From: Blastococcus sp. DSM 46786 | GTDB taxonomy: Bacteria; Actinomycetota; Actinomycetes; Mycobacteriales; Geodermatophilaceae | Assembly (NCBI RefSeq): GCF_900109665.1 | Contig: NZ_FOAO01000024.1 | Coordinates: forward strand, 21,712 to 85,711 | Direction of reading: 5' to 3' | DNA length: 64,000 bases | Part shown: piece after piece, positions 34,149-43,629 of the stretch | How the letters are laid out: every line of letters starts with the position of its first letter | How positions within the stretch are numbered: the first letter of the stretch is position 1 | Made by a program: the position numbers and the translations under genes | Notes under the pieces: model-generated | What the model was told of the DNA's origin: nothing | Seen by the model: only the letters and a program-made list of their open reading frames with translations | Databases searched by the model: none

Positions 34149-35732
34149 TCAGCTCTGGAACGCCCCGGCCACCTTCCGCAGCTCACCGGACATGCGCACG
34201 AGATCGTCCGCCGCGGTCTGCATCGCGGCCACCCCTGCGGAGGTCTCCTGAGCACCCTGGGCCACCTCGCCGACGGTGCCGGCGATCGACCGGCCGCTCT
34301 CCGCGGCGTCCCCGATCGCCCGGCTCATCTCGTTCGTCGTCGCGGTCTGCTCCTCGACGGCGGAGGCGATCGTCGTCTGGTAGTCGTTGATCTCCGCGAT
34401 GATCGCGGTGACGCTGCCGATCGCCTGGACGGCGCTGCCCGTGTCGGTCTGGATGGCCTCGACCCGCCTGGCGATGTCCTCGGTGGCCTTCGCCGTCTCC
34501 TGCGCCAGCTCCTTGACCTCGTTGGCGACGACGGCGAAGCCCTTGCCGGCCTCACCGGCCCGCGCGGCCTCGATCGTGGCGTTCAGCGCCAGCAGGTTCG
34601 TCTGCTCGGCGATGCTCGTGATGACCTTCACCACGTTGCCGATCTCCGCCGAGGACTCCCCCAGCTTGCCGATCGTGGCCGAGGTCGACTCCGCCGCGGA
34701 CACCGCGCTGCCGGCGATGCGCGCGGCCTCGGCGGCGTTGTGCGCGATCTCGCGGATGGATGCGCCCATCTCCTCCGCGCCCGCGGCGACCGCCTCGATG
34801 CCGTTGCTCACCTCGCGGGTGGCCTCGGTGACGTCCCGGGCCTGGCCCTGCGAACGATCGGCCGTGCCGGCGATCGACTCGCTGGTGGACGACAGGGTGC
34901 GGGCGGCCTCCTCGAGCAGCTGCGATGCCTGGCCGACCTCGCGCACGACGCCGGAGACCCGCCCCAGCGTGGTGTTCACCGCGCCGGCGAGCTGGTCCAG
35001 CTCGGTCCTCCCGGCCCCCTCGTCGAGCCGGCGCTGCAGGTCACCGGTGCTCAGCACCTCGGTCATGGTGCGCAGCGGCCGGCTGATGCTGCGGGAGATG
35101 ACCAGCGACAGGGCCACGATGAGCAGGCACACCGGTGCGACCCAGAGCGCCATGACGAGCAGCTCCGCGCGGAAGGCGCCGTCGAGGTCGGCGACGTAGA
35201 TGCCGGACCCGACCACCCAGCCCCACGGCTCGTAGCCGGTCACGTAGGAGACCTTGGGCTGCGGCTCCTCCTCGCCAGGCTTCGGCCACAGGTAGTCGAC
35301 GAAGCCGCTGCCCTCGGCCTCGACGACCTCCACGAACTCCACGAAGAGCTTCTTGCCGTCGGGGTCCTCGTTGGCCGAGAGGTCCTGCCCGTCGAGCTCC
35401 GGCTTGATGGGGTGCATGACCATGCGGGGGGTCATGTCGTTGATCCAGAAGTACTCCTCGCCGGAGTACCGCAGGCCACGGACCGCGGCGACGGCCGCCG
35501 CCTGCGCCTCCTCCCGGGTCAGCTCGCCCGCCGCCTCCCGCTCGCCGAAGTGGGCGATCACACCCAGCGCGGCCTCGACGGCCACCCGGGCCTGGCTGCG
35601 CTGCTCCTCCTCGATCGTCGAGCGCACCTGCAGTGCCCCGATCACGGCGATCGTCGCCATCCCGATCACCGCGACGAGCACCAGCGTCATCAGACGGGTG
35701 CTCACCTTCACGCGGCGCAGTCGCCCGGTCAT
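34149..35732 (-). CDS. methyl-accepting chemotaxis protein with single Cache domain
   Basis: A 527-residue chemoreceptor. One membrane helix at about residues 15-37, an extracellular single-Cache sensor (about 40-190, with the family stretch [20 protein letters not shown]), a second helix at about 192-215, a HAMP linker and a cytoplasmic MA domain. The signalling hairpin [20 protein letters not shown] and [11 protein letters not shown] is fully conserved, so coupling to CheA/CheW is expected. No other chemotaxis genes are in the window. The ATG at 35732 has a GAAGGAG site. Confidence 0.92.
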   Translation of the reverse strand: MTGRLRRVKVSTRLMTLVLVAVIGMATIAVIGALQVRSTIEEEQRSQARVAVEAALGVIAHFGEREAAGELTREEAQAAAVAAVRGLRYSGEEYFWINDMTPRMVMHPIKPELDGQDLSANEDPDGKKLFVEFVEVVEAEGSGFVDYLWPKPGEEEPQPKVSYVTGYEPWGWVVGSGIYVADLDGAFRAELLVMALWVAPVCLLIVALSLVISRSISRPLRTMTEVLSTGDLQRRLDEGAGRTELDQLAGAVNTTLGRVSGVVREVGQASQLLEEAARTLSSTSESIAGTADRSQGQARDVTEATREVSNGIEAVAAGAEEMGASIREIAHNAAEAARIAGSAVSAAESTSATIGKLGESSAEIGNVVKVITSIAEQTNLLALNATIEAARAGEAGKGFAVVANEVKELAQETAKATEDIARRVEAIQTDTGSAVQAIGSVTAIIAEINDYQTTIASAVEEQTATTNEMSRAIGDAAESGRSIAGTVGEVAQGAQETSAGVAAMQTAADDLVRMSGELRKVAGAFQS

Positions 35733-35852
35733 GGATGCTCCTTCGGTCGGATCCTCTCCTCCCGTGGTCGGGCCGCGCGGCGCAGGCTCAACTCGAACGG
35801 ACCCACCGATGCCGGATGGTGACCTGGATCGCCATGCGGGATCCACCGACCC

Positions 35853-36983
35853 TCAGCGCCGCCGCGACACCGTCACCGTGAACTTCGGGTCCCGGTGGGC
35901 CACCCGGGTCGGCCCGACCACCCGGTTCAGCGCCGGGCGGTAGCGCAGCGCCGAGTTGTAGACCGTCCACAGCTCGCCGCCGGGGCGCAGCAACCGCGCC
36001 GCCGCCGCGAACAGCCGGTCGGCGGCCGTCGTCACCACCGCCGCACCCACGTGGAACGGCGGGTTGCAGACCACCAGGTCCACCGAGCGGTCCGGCACGG
36101 TCGCGGCGGCGTCGTCACGGCGGACCTCCACCCGGTCGGCGACGCCGTTGGCGGCCGCCGTCGCCGCGGCGGAGGCGACGGCCGCGGCGGACTGGTCCAC
36201 GGCAAGGACGCGCAGCTCCGGGCGGTCGCGGGCCAGCAGCGCGGCCAGGACGCCGGTGCCGCAACCGAGGTCCACGGCGGTCCGCGCACCGGGCGCCATC
36301 TCCGGGAGCGCCCGCAGCAGCGCCCGGGTGCCGATGTCGATCCGCGTGCCGGCGAAGGCTGCCCCGTGGGCGCACACCGTCAGGCCGAGGTCCGGGTGCT
36401 CCTGGCGCCGGGGGAACGACGACGGGCGCGGCTTCGGCCCGCGGGCCACCAGCACCCGGGACTTCTGCCGCGCCAGCGTCGCCTGCACCTCGCCGAAGGA
36501 GGCGCCGAGGACGTCGTTCATCGCGTGCGTCATGTGCTTGACCCGGCCGCCCACCAGGACGGTGACGTCGGGGGCCGCAGCCCCGGCGACCACCTCGGCG
36601 ATCTCGCGCAGCGCGTCCAGCCCCTTGGGCGCCTTGACGAGCACCACCCGCGCCCCGGCCGCCAGCTCGGGGCCCAGCGGCAGGGACCGGGACGAGCCGG
36701 CCAGGCCGACGCGCTCGGCGTTCGCGGCCAGCGCCCGCTCCCCCACCAGCAGGTCCTGGCCCACCCGCACGCCGGTCCGCCCGTGCCGGGCGACGAGCCC
36801 CAGCGCGAGCGCGCCGTAGGAGTCGTCGACGACGGCGACCTCGCCCGGCCCGCAGCCGGGGACCAGCTCGGCCGCGAGGTCCAGCAGCAGCCGGTCGGTC
36901 GCGTCGACGGCGACCAGGTCGGGCGCCTCGACGTCCGGGGTGCGCCGGAGCGCGCCCAGGACCTCGTCGGGGGTCAGCGCCAC
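35853..36983 (-). CDS. RsmC/RlmG-like rRNA guanine-N2 methyltransferase
   Basis: A 376-residue protein with two methyltransferase-like halves. The N-terminal half is degenerate. The C-terminal half has the S-adenosylmethionine loop DLGCGTGVLA and the target-base motif NPPFH typical of guanine-N2 methyltransferases. Known relatives RsmC and RlmG methylate 16S G1207 and 23S G1835 in E. coli; which of these applies here cannot be decided. It follows the dehalogenase gene on the same strand with 7 bases between them, so co-transcription is likely. Confidence 0.82.
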   Translation of the reverse strand: MALTPDEVLGALRRTPDVEAPDLVAVDATDRLLLDLAAELVPGCGPGEVAVVDDSYGALALGLVARHGRTGVRVGQDLLVGERALAANAERVGLAGSSRSLPLGPELAAGARVVLVKAPKGLDALREIAEVVAGAAAPDVTVLVGGRVKHMTHAMNDVLGASFGEVQATLARQKSRVLVARGPKPRPSSFPRRQEHPDLGLTVCAHGAAFAGTRIDIGTRALLRALPEMAPGARTAVDLGCGTGVLAALLARDRPELRVLAVDQSAAAVASAAATAAANGVADRVEVRRDDAAATVPDRSVDLVVCNPPFHVGAAVVTTAADRLFAAAARLLRPGGELWTVYNSALRYRPALNRVVGPTRVAHRDPKFTVTVSRRR

Positions 36984-36990
36984 GCCGGCC

Positions 36991-37908
36991 TCAGGTGCGC
37001 GGTGTCGCGGCGACGAGGTCGGCGACGACGCGGGCGAGCTCGGGGCCGACGTCCTCCTGCAGGAAGTGGCCGCCGCCGGGCAGCGTCGTGTGCGCCATCC
37101 CCCGGGCGCCGGGCACCAGCTTCTGGAACACCCGGTCGCCCCCGCCGGTGATCGGGTCGCCGTCGGAGAAGGCCGTGAGGAACGGCTTCTCCCAGCTCAT
37201 CAGCACCTCCCAGGCGGCCCGGTTGGCCGCGGCCGCCGGGTCGTCGGGCGACGTCGGGACCAGCGCGGGGAACTGGCGGGCGCCGGCGGTGTACCGGTCG
37301 TCGGGGAAGGGCGCGTCGTAGGCGGCCAGCACCTCCGGGGCGAGCCCGCCGACGGTGCCGTTGCCGACGATGCGGCCGATGTGGAACTCGGGGCTCTCCT
37401 GGGAGAACCGCTGCCAGGCCAGGAACGCCTCGCTCATCCGCTGGTCGCCGGTGGGGAGCCCGGTGTTGGCGACGACGACGCGGGCGAAGCGGTCGGGGTT
37501 CTCGGCGACCAGCCGCAGCCCGATGAGGCCGCCCCAGTCCTGGCAGACCAGCGTGGCGTCGCGCAGGTCCAGCTCGTCGAGCAACGCCTGGCGCATCCAC
37601 CCGACGTGCCGGGCGTAGGTGTAGGCGGACCGCTCGACCGGCTTGTCGGAGCGGCCGAACCCGACCAGGTCGGGCGCCACGACGCGCAGGCCGGCCTCGA
37701 CCAGCACCGGGATCATCCGGCGGTAGAGGAAGGACCAGGACGGCTCGCCGTGGAGCAGCAGCACCGTCTCGCCGTCGGCCGGGCCCTCGTCGACGTAGGC
37801 GACCCGCAGCCGGCCGCCGTCGCCGTCGTCGACCTCGACGTAGCGGGGCTCGTACGGGAAGCCGGGCAGATCGGCGAAGCGCTCGTCAGGGGTGCGGAGA
37901 GTGTCCAC
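36991..37908 (-). CDS. haloalkane dehalogenase, DhlA-type alpha/beta hydrolase
   Basis: A 305-residue alpha/beta hydrolase. The nucleophile D124 and halide-binding W125 in CQDWGG fall at exactly the residue numbers known for DhlA of Xanthobacter. The oxyanion HGEPSWSF motif is at about 53-60 and the catalytic His is H281 in GGGHFLQED; the acid is probably in FSDGDP (D249 or D251). W165 in AFLAWQRF may be the second halide ligand. Family length matches. Known role: hydrolysis of haloalkanes to alcohol and halide; the natural substrate is unknown. The GTG at 37908 has a GGAGG site. A large inverted repeat lies upstream. Confidence 0.83.
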   Translation of the reverse strand: MDTLRTPDERFADLPGFPYEPRYVEVDDGDGGRLRVAYVDEGPADGETVLLLHGEPSWSFLYRRMIPVLVEAGLRVVAPDLVGFGRSDKPVERSAYTYARHVGWMRQALLDELDLRDATLVCQDWGGLIGLRLVAENPDRFARVVVANTGLPTGDQRMSEAFLAWQRFSQESPEFHIGRIVGNGTVGGLAPEVLAAYDAPFPDDRYTAGARQFPALVPTSPDDPAAAANRAAWEVLMSWEKPFLTAFSDGDPITGGGDRVFQKLVPGARGMAHTTLPGGGHFLQEDVGPELARVVADLVAATPRT

Positions 37909-37927
37909 GGTCCGGCCTCCACGTCCT

Positions 37928-37989
37928 GGGCATAGGAAGCTATGCATGCGGTTTCGGGGCCTGAACCGTATGCATAGCTTCCTATGCCC
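37928..37989. repeat. 20-bp-arm inverted repeat between msrA and the dehalogenase gene
   Basis: Arms GGGCATAGGAAGCTATGCAT (37928-37947) and the exact complement (37970-37989) around a 22-base spacer with a further CGGTT/AACCG pair. Each arm contains its own small palindrome CATAG-GAAG-CTATG. The block is AT-rich against a very GC-rich background. It lies between the msrA stop and the dehalogenase start, so it is either an msrA terminator, a paired operator for the dehalogenase, or both. Confidence 0.85.
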
Positions 37990-38007
37990 GGGGAGGGCGG
38001 GCCTGGT

Positions 38008-38661
38008 TCAGACGCCGGGGAGGCCCACCGGGCAGGAGACGCCGGTCGAGTGCACCGGGCAGTAGCCGTTCGGCACCTTGTACAGGTACTGCTGGTGGTA
38101 GTCCTCGGCGTAGAAGAACTCGCCCAGCGGCGCGATCTCGGTGGTGACCTCGCCGTATCCGGCCGCCGTCAGCCGCTCCTGGTACGCCTCGCGGGTGGCC
38201 CGCGCCGCGGCCTCCTGCTCCGGTGAGGCGTGGTAGATCGCCGAGCGGTACTGGGTGCCGACGTCGTTGCCCTGCCGCATGCCCTGGGTGGGGTCGTGGT
38301 CCTCCCAGAACGCCTTCAGCAGCTGCTCGTAGGAGGTCTGCGCCGGGTCGAAGACCACGAGGACGACCTCGGTGTGACCGGTGCGCGCCGAGCAGACCTC
38401 GTCGTAGGTCGGGTTCGGCGTGTGGCCACCGGCGTAACCGGCCGCGGTCGAGTAGACGCCGGGCAGCTGCCAGAACACCTTCTCGACGCCCCAGAAGCAC
38501 CCGGCGCCGAAGACGGCGGTCTGCAGGCCCTCGGGGAAGGGCGGCTGGATGCGGTTGCCGTTCACCGCGTGCACCTCGGGCACGTGCGGCAGCGGGTCGG
38601 GACGGCCCGGGAGGGCGTCCTCGGCCGAGACGGGCTGCGTCTTGTACCGGGAGAAGAGCAT
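38008..38661 (-). CDS. msrA: peptide-methionine (S)-S-oxide reductase MsrA
   Basis: A 217-residue MsrA. The catalytic motif GAGCFWG is at about residues 52-58, followed by the conserved [23 protein letters not shown] and [23 protein letters not shown] segments. The C-terminal Cys-containing YCPVHSTG and SCPVG stretches can serve as resolving cysteines. It reduces methionine-S-sulfoxide in proteins using thioredoxin. Full length, intact. Confidence 0.95.
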   Translation of the reverse strand: MLFSRYKTQPVSAEDALPGRPDPLPHVPEVHAVNGNRIQPPFPEGLQTAVFGAGCFWGVEKVFWQLPGVYSTAAGYAGGHTPNPTYDEVCSARTGHTEVVLVVFDPAQTSYEQLLKAFWEDHDPTQGMRQGNDVGTQYRSAIYHASPEQEAAARATREAYQERLTAAGYGEVTTEIAPLGEFFYAEDYHQQYLYKVPNGYCPVHSTGVSCPVGLPGV

Positions 38662-38766
38662 GCCCCCACTCTAGGTCGGTCGTGCAACACCGATCCGGGC
38701 GTGGAACACCTCCCCCGACGGCACCGGGGGCTTGCCCCCGGCGGCAACCACCGCTACCGTCGTTCT

Positions 38767-38782
38767 ATAAGTTGTTGCTTAT
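38767..38782 (+). promoter_or_regulatory. ArsR-type operator upstream of the SRPBCC-arsR operon
   Basis: ATAAG-N6-CTTAT forms a 16-bp palindrome, AT-rich, 15 bases before the ATG at 38798 and overlapping the expected promoter. Its form matches the short AT-rich palindromes bound by ArsR-family repressors; the operon encodes such a repressor as its second gene. A strong AGGAGG ribosome site follows. Confidence 0.6.
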
Positions 38783-38797
38783 GGATAGGAGGACGAC

Positions 38798-39454
38798 ATG
38801 ACCACCACCGATCCGGTCTCCACGGCCGGCCTGGTCACGCGCGAGGTGCGCACCGGCTCCCGCGACGGGGCGCCGACGCGCATCGCCGTCGCCCGGCGCA
38901 CCTACCGCGCCGACCGGGCGCAGGTCTGGGGGGCGCTCACCGACGCGGAGCGGCTCCCCCGCTGGTTCCTGCCGGTGAGCGGCGACCTGCATCTCGGCGG
39001 CCGGTACCAGCTCGAGGGCAACGCCGGCGGCGTGGTCGAGCGGTGCGAGGAGCCCGAGTCCTTCGCCGTCACGTGGGAGTTCGGCGGGATGGTCTCCTGG
39101 CTCCAGGTGCACCTCTCGCCGGCGGACGGCGGGACCGCCATGGAACTGGTGCACGAGGCGCCCGTGGACCCCGGGTTCTGGGCGCAGTTCGGGCCGGGCG
39201 CGGTGGGCGTGGGCTGGGACCTGGCGCTCATGGGCCTGGGGCTGCACCTGGACACCGGCGCCCCGGTCGACCCGGAGCTCGCGGCGACGTTCACCCTGAC
39301 GCCCGAGGGGGCCGAGTTCGTCCGCCGCGCGGCCGCCGGGTGGGGCGAGGCGGCGGCCGCCGACGGGGACGACCCCGCCGCCGCGCGCGAGGCGGCCGAT
39401 CGTACGGTGGCGTTCTACACGACCCCGCCGTCCGAGGATGCCGCCGGGAGCTGA
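38798..39454 (+). CDS. SRPBCC (AHSA1-like) domain protein
   Basis: A 218-residue protein with an activator-of-Hsp90-ATPase-type SRPBCC domain: [29 protein letters not shown] near the N-terminus and [14 protein letters not shown]. The C-terminal region (about 160-218) is Ala/Glu-rich. Such proteins bind small hydrophobic ligands. It is followed directly by an ArsR regulator with no gap, a very common actinobacterial pair in which the regulator controls the operon. The ATG has a strong AGGAGG site. Confidence 0.82.
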   Translation: MTTTDPVSTAGLVTREVRTGSRDGAPTRIAVARRTYRADRAQVWGALTDAERLPRWFLPVSGDLHLGGRYQLEGNAGGVVERCEEPESFAVTWEFGGMVSWLQVHLSPADGGTAMELVHEAPVDPGFWAQFGPGAVGVGWDLALMGLGLHLDTGAPVDPELAATFTLTPEGAEFVRRAAAGWGEAAAADGDDPAAAREAADRTVAFYTTPPSEDAAGS

Positions 39455-39841
39455 GTGAACGGGACCTTCGAGGCGCTGGGGGATCGCACCCGCCGGCAGA
39501 TCCTGGAGCTGCTCTCCGGCGGCGAGCAGCCGGCGGGGGCCCTCGTCCAGGCGCTGCAGGGCGCGGCACCGATCTCGCAGCCCGCGGTGTCCCAGCACCT
39601 GCGGGTGCTGCGGGAGGCCGGGCTGGTCACGGTGCGCGCCGAGGGCACCCGCCGGCTGTACGCCCTGGACCCGTCCGGGCTCGCCGCGGCCCAGGCCTGG
39701 CTCGTCGCCCTCGCCGACCCGCTGGCCGCGTTCGCCCAGCCCCTCGACGCGCTGGCCACCGAGGTGGCACGGGGGCAACGGGCCCGGCGCGCGGCGCCGG
39801 GGCACCCGGGAGCGGGGGAACGCGACGGCCGCTCGGCCTGA
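39455..39841 (+). CDS. ArsR family transcriptional regulator
   Basis: A 128-residue winged-helix repressor. The core [14 protein letters not shown] and [20 protein letters not shown] is typical of ArsR proteins of the SRPBCC-linked type, which lack the metal-binding ELCVCDL motif, so it senses an organic ligand or nothing. The GTG start follows the SRPBCC stop immediately. It probably binds the ATAAG palindrome upstream of the operon. Confidence 0.9.
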   Translation: MNGTFEALGDRTRRQILELLSGGEQPAGALVQALQGAAPISQPAVSQHLRVLREAGLVTVRAEGTRRLYALDPSGLAAAQAWLVALADPLAAFAQPLDALATEVARGQRARRAAPGHPGAGERDGRSA

Positions 39842-39891
39842 CCTCCGCCCGCCGCTCGGCCCGAGCCCCGGCCGCTCGCCCGCCCCTCTGG

Positions 39892-39954
39892 CGACGAGTG
39901 CGACGACGTCGTGGCCATCGCACGCTGATCACCACGAGTTCGTCGCACTCGACG
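39892..39954 (+). terminator. 23-bp imperfect hairpin after arsR
   Basis: Two 23-base arms (39892-39914 and 39932-39954) pair at 20 of 23 positions around a 17-base loop. It lies 51 bases after the arsR stop and before the next plus-strand gene, fitting a terminator. The rest of the gap holds no gene. Confidence 0.6.
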
Positions 39955-40048
39955 CGGGCACCCGCCGGCCGGGGAGAGCGATGGCCGCTCGGCCCGAGCC
40001 CGCCGGGCCGGACGGCGCCGGCGCCCCCTCGCCCGGCAGGATGTCGGC

Positions 40049-41062
40049 ATGCCGATCACGACCCGCGAATGGCAGCTGGCGGCCCGTCCGCACGGCGAGC
40101 CCACCCCCGACGACTTCCGGCTCGTGGAGCTCGAGCGCCCGGACCCGGCCGAGGGGCAGGTCGTCGTGCGGATGCTGGTCATGTCGGTCGACCCCTACAT
40201 GCGCGGCCGGATGAACCCGGGGAAGTCCTACGCGGCCCGCTGGGAGATCGGCGAGACGATGAAGGGTGGTGCGGTCGGCCGGGTCGTGGCCTCCCGCTCC
40301 CCCGACGTCTCCGAGGGCGCGCTGGTGCTCGCCGACGCCGCGTGGCGGGACGTCGCCGTCCTGGACGCCGCGCACGTGCGGGTGCTGCCCGAGCTCCCGG
40401 GCATCCCGGCCAGCTACCACCTCGGCGTGCTCGGCATGCCGGGGCTCACCGCCTGGGCCGGGCTCTTCCGGCTCGCGGAGTTCCGGGAGGGCGACACCGT
40501 GTTCGTCTCCGGCGCCGCGGGTGCGGTCGGCAGCCTGGTCGGCCAGTTCGCGAAGCTCAACGGGGCCGCCGCCGTCGTCGGCAGCGCCGGGACGCCGGAG
40601 AAGGTGCGCTGGCTGACCGAGGAGGCCGGCTTCACGCGGGCCTTCGACTACCACGACGGCCCGGTGGCCGAGCTGCTCGCGGGCGCCGCGCCCGAGGGCA
40701 TCGACGTCTTCTTCGACAACGTCGGCGGCGAGCACCTCGAGGCCGCCATCGGCGCCTTCAAGGAGTTCGGCCGGGGCGCCCTGTGCGGCGCCATCTCCGG
40801 CTACAACGCCACCGAGCCGGCGCCGGGGCCTCGCAACATGTTCATGATGGTGACCAAGAAGCTCAGCCTGCGCGGCTTCATCGTCGGCGACCACGCCGAC
40901 CTGCGCGACGAGTTCACCACCAAGGTCACCCGCATGGTCACCTCCGGGGACCTCGTCGTCCGGGAGACCGTTCGCGAGGGCCTGGAGAACGCCGTCGACA
41001 CGTTCCTCGACCTCCTGCGCGGCGGGAACACCGGGAAGATGGTGGTGAAGCTCGCGGACTGA
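40049..41062 (+). CDS. NADP-dependent oxidoreductase, CurA/zinc-independent MDR family
   Basis: A 337-residue medium-chain dehydrogenase/reductase. Seen: [11 protein letters not shown] near the N-terminus, the [11 protein letters not shown] segment and the nucleotide loop [17 protein letters not shown] (about residues 152-168), followed by [13 protein letters not shown]. It lacks zinc ligands. Known relatives are curcumin/double-bond reductases and leukotriene B4 dehydrogenase-like enzymes that reduce alpha,beta-unsaturated ketones or aldehydes. A stand-alone gene. Confidence 0.88.
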   Translation: MPITTREWQLAARPHGEPTPDDFRLVELERPDPAEGQVVVRMLVMSVDPYMRGRMNPGKSYAARWEIGETMKGGAVGRVVASRSPDVSEGALVLADAAWRDVAVLDAAHVRVLPELPGIPASYHLGVLGMPGLTAWAGLFRLAEFREGDTVFVSGAAGAVGSLVGQFAKLNGAAAVVGSAGTPEKVRWLTEEAGFTRAFDYHDGPVAELLAGAAPEGIDVFFDNVGGEHLEAAIGAFKEFGRGALCGAISGYNATEPAPGPRNMFMMVTKKLSLRGFIVGDHADLRDEFTTKVTRMVTSGDLVVRETVREGLENAVDTFLDLLRGGNTGKMVVKLAD

Positions 41063-41102
41063 CGCCGGTTCCCGCCGGGCGGGACGGGGCAGAGTCCTGG
41101 GC

Positions 41103-41312
41103 ATGTGGCTCTTCCTCACCCGCCGGCTGCGCATGTGGCTGGTCCTGACCGTCCTCGTCCCGCTGGCCACCGGCGTCCTGCGCCGGCTCGGACGTGGCCT
41201 CGAGCGGCGCCGCGGACCGTCCACGGTCAGCAACGCCCTGCTCAAGGCCGGCGATCTGGGGGATCGGGCCCGCGCGAGCCTCCGCGGCGGACGCCGGTCC
41301 CGCCGGGCGTGA
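41103..41312 (+). CDS. small membrane protein
   Basis: A 69-residue basic protein with one hydrophobic segment (about residues 10-27, [18 protein letters not shown]) and an Arg-rich tail. No family recognised. Its stop overlaps the GTG of the hydrolase downstream (GTGA), which supports real coding and coupling. Confidence 0.6.
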   Translation: MWLFLTRRLRMWLVLTVLVPLATGVLRRLGRGLERRRGPSTVSNALLKAGDLGDRARASLRGGRRSRRA

Positions 41313-41995
41313 CCGAGCCGGTCCTGGAGACCCGTCCCGCGACCGGATCGCCGCGGGCGGTCGCGCTGTTCTGCCACGGCGGGACGGTGGCCAGCGTGGA
41401 GCCGCCCAAGGAGCGGGCGCTCTCGCTGGTGCGCATGCGCGCGATCGAGCAGTTCGTCTCCGGTGCCGCCGCCGGGCAGGGGCTCACGACCTGCCTGCTG
41501 CGCTACCGGGTGGCCGGCTGGAACGGGGCCGCGGCCGACGCCTACGCCGATGTGCACCGGGCGCTGGACCGCATCCGCGCCGAGCACGGGGAGCTGCCCG
41601 TCGTCCTGGTCGGGCACTCGATGGGCGGGCGGGCCGTGCTGCGCGCGGGTGGGCACGACGGCGTCGCGGCGATCTGCGCGCTGGCGCCCTGGACGCCGCC
41701 CGGCGAGCCCGTCGACCACCTGCGCGACCGCACCGTCGCGATCCTGCACGGCCGGCGCGACCGATGGGTGCCCGCGCAGCTCTCGGCCGACTTCGCCGTC
41801 CGGGCGCAGCGCGCGGGCGCGCGGGTCGCCCGGTTCACCATCACCGGCGGCCACAGCATGCTGCGCTCGGCGCACCGCTGGCACGCGTTCACGCGCGACG
41901 TCGTCCTCGCCGGCGCGGGGCTGGCCCCGCTGCGACCCGACCTCGCCGGGGCGCTGGCCCGGCCGGCGCCGGAGGGCCTCGCCGTCCCGCTGTGA
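41309..41995 (+). CDS. alpha/beta hydrolase, dienelactone-hydrolase-like
   Basis: A 228-residue alpha/beta hydrolase. The nucleophile elbow GHSMGG lies at about residues 105-110, a probable acid in the LHGRRDRWVP stretch and a probable catalytic His in ITGGHSMLR. N-terminal RAVALFCHGGTVAS is the oxyanion loop. The substrate is unknown. The GTG start at 41309 overlaps the stop of the small membrane protein; the two form one unit. Confidence 0.82.
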   Translation: MTEPVLETRPATGSPRAVALFCHGGTVASVEPPKERALSLVRMRAIEQFVSGAAAGQGLTTCLLRYRVAGWNGAAADAYADVHRALDRIRAEHGELPVVLVGHSMGGRAVLRAGGHDGVAAICALAPWTPPGEPVDHLRDRTVAILHGRRDRWVPAQLSADFAVRAQRAGARVARFTITGGHSMLRSAHRWHAFTRDVVLAGAGLAPLRPDLAGALARPAPEGLAVPL

Positions 41996-42082
41996 GGTCG
42001 GCAGCTCCGCTGCGCCGATCGGCAGCCGGGAGCCTCGCCGGCGGGGGCAGGGCGCCGCTATCGTCGGCCCCGGCCCCGGGCG

Positions 42083-42652
42083 TCAGCTGCGGGTGCTGAT
42101 CTCGGGCGCCGGGTCGTCCGCGAGGCGGGCCCACAGGAGCTCGTCGTGCTTCACGCCGTCGCCGTAGCGGTAGGAGCGGCGCAGCCGGCCCTCGCGGGTG
42201 AAGCCCGCCTTCTCGGCGACCCGGCCGGAGGCGGGGTTGTCCACCGCGTGGCACAGCTCGACCCGGTCGACGGGCAGCGCGCCGAAGGCCCAGCGGCAGG
42301 CGGCGTCCACCGCGGCCGGGGCCAGGCCGCGCCCCCGCGCCGCCGGCACGGTCCAGTACCCGATCTGCACGTTCCCGTGCAGCCGGTCGAGGGAGTGCAG
42401 GGAGACCGAGGCGAGCAGGTCGTCCACCGCCGGGTCGACGAGCGCCCAGGACGCGTGGTCCCCGGACGTCCAGTCCATCCGGCGGCCCAGGAGCACCAGG
42501 GCGTCGGTGCGGGAGGTCACGCCCCCGCCGTTCCAGCGCCGGAGCTCGGGGTCCTGGAACGCGGCCCAGATGCCCTCGATGTCGGTCTCCCGCCACGGCC
42601 GCAGCAGGAGGTCGCCGACCGGGAGGTCGATGGGCTGGAGCGGCTCGGGCAC
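42083..42652 (-). CDS. GNAT N-acetyltransferase, RimJ/RimL type
   Basis: A 189-residue acetyltransferase. The N-terminal LLLRPWRETDIEGIWAAFQDPE and the acetyl-CoA site segment VPAARGRGLAPAAVDAACRWAFG are characteristic, and the DRVELCHAVDNPASGRVAEKAGF and TREGRLRRSYRYGDGVKHD segments match RimJ/RimL-like members. Such proteins acetylate protein N-termini or small amines. The 21-base gap to the SDR gene upstream on the same strand suggests co-transcription. Confidence 0.87.
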   Translation of the reverse strand: MPEPLQPIDLPVGDLLLRPWRETDIEGIWAAFQDPELRRWNGGGVTSRTDALVLLGRRMDWTSGDHASWALVDPAVDDLLASVSLHSLDRLHGNVQIGYWTVPAARGRGLAPAAVDAACRWAFGALPVDRVELCHAVDNPASGRVAEKAGFTREGRLRRSYRYGDGVKHDELLWARLADDPAPEISTRS

Positions 42653-42673
42653 GCCCCGATCGTGCCGGACCCG

Positions 42674-43477
42674 CTACTGCTCGGCCGAGCCCGGGGCGAT
42701 CATGGGCTTCTGGACCTTGCCGGCGACCGAGTCGGGCACGACCGCCGAGAGGCGGCCCATCAGCTTGCTGGTCACCGACCCGGCGAACACCGAGGTCTCG
42801 CCCTTCATCAGCCCCTCGAATCCCTGCCGGGCCACCAGCGCCGGGTCGTCCTTGCTGTCGCTGGCGCCCAGCTTGGTGTCGGTGAGTTCGCCGCGGTCGA
42901 AGAACTCGGTGTCGGTAGGGCCGGGCAGCAGCGCGGTGACGGTGACGCCGGTGCCGTCCAGCTCCTCGCGGATGCCCAGGGCGAGGAACTGCACGAACGC
43001 CTTGGTCGCGGAGTAGACCGCCTGGAACGGCGCGGGCGCCTGCGAGACCACCGAGGAGGTGAACAGGATCCGCCCCTCCCCCCGGCCCACCATGTCCTGC
43101 GCCACGCGCTTGGCCAGGTGCATCGTCGAGACGCAGTTCAGCTCGACCATGCCGATCTCCGCCTCGAGATCAGTCTCGACGAAGCGGCCGCCGACGCCGA
43201 CGCCGGCGTTGAGGGCCGCCGCGTCCAGCGGCCGGCCGGACCCGCGCACGGCCGCGACGACCTTCTCGACCTCCTCGCGCCGGGTGAGGTCGGCCCGGAC
43301 CGGCGATACGGCGGCGCCGCGCTGGCGCAGCTGCTGGGCCGCCGCGTCGAGCTCGGCGTCCTCGGCGACCACCACGAGGTCGAACCCGTGCTCGGCGAAC
43401 TGCTTGGCGAGCTCCAGCCCGATGCCGCTGGACGCACCGGTGACGAGGGCGAGGGGACGGGGCGTTGCGTCGGGCAC
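42674..43477 (-). CDS. SDR family oxidoreductase
   Basis: A 267-residue short-chain dehydrogenase: cofactor motif TGASSGIG at residues 14-21, NAGVG near 91, catalytic Ser in LFTSSVVSQ and YSATK near 158. The C-terminal part carries an extra segment with repeated Lys/Gly (GLMKGETSVFAGSVTSKLMG). Substrate unknown; this group is often annotated as a ketoreductase. Ends with UAG, another example of UAG acting as an ordinary stop. Confidence 0.87.
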   Translation of the reverse strand: MPDATPRPLALVTGASSGIGLELAKQFAEHGFDLVVVAEDAELDAAAQQLRQRGAAVSPVRADLTRREEVEKVVAAVRGSGRPLDAAALNAGVGVGGRFVETDLEAEIGMVELNCVSTMHLAKRVAQDMVGRGEGRILFTSSVVSQAPAPFQAVYSATKAFVQFLALGIREELDGTGVTVTALLPGPTDTEFFDRGELTDTKLGASDSKDDPALVARQGFEGLMKGETSVFAGSVTSKLMGRLSAVVPDSVAGKVQKPMIAPGSAEQ

Positions 43478-43557
43478 GGGACCTCCAGGGTGGGACGGCG
43501 GACGGCCACCCCTCCGTGCCCAGGAAGGCCCCGGCGCACGCCTGGCGCGTCCCTGGC

Positions 43558-43621
43558 GCGCGTGTCGGCGGCCGTCCGGGCGGGGTAGCGCGCGTGTCGG
43601 CGGCCGTCCGGACGGGGTAGC
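43558..43621. repeat. 32-bp tandem duplication upstream of the Mut7-C gene
   Basis: Two adjacent 32-bp copies (43558-43589 and 43590-43621) beginning GCGCGTGTCGGCGGCCGTCC differ at one position (G/A). They fill the promoter region between the divergent SDR and Mut7-C genes and end 8 bases before the Mut7-C GTG. A recent local duplication. Confidence 0.85.
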
Positions 43622-43629
43622 CCGGCGCC

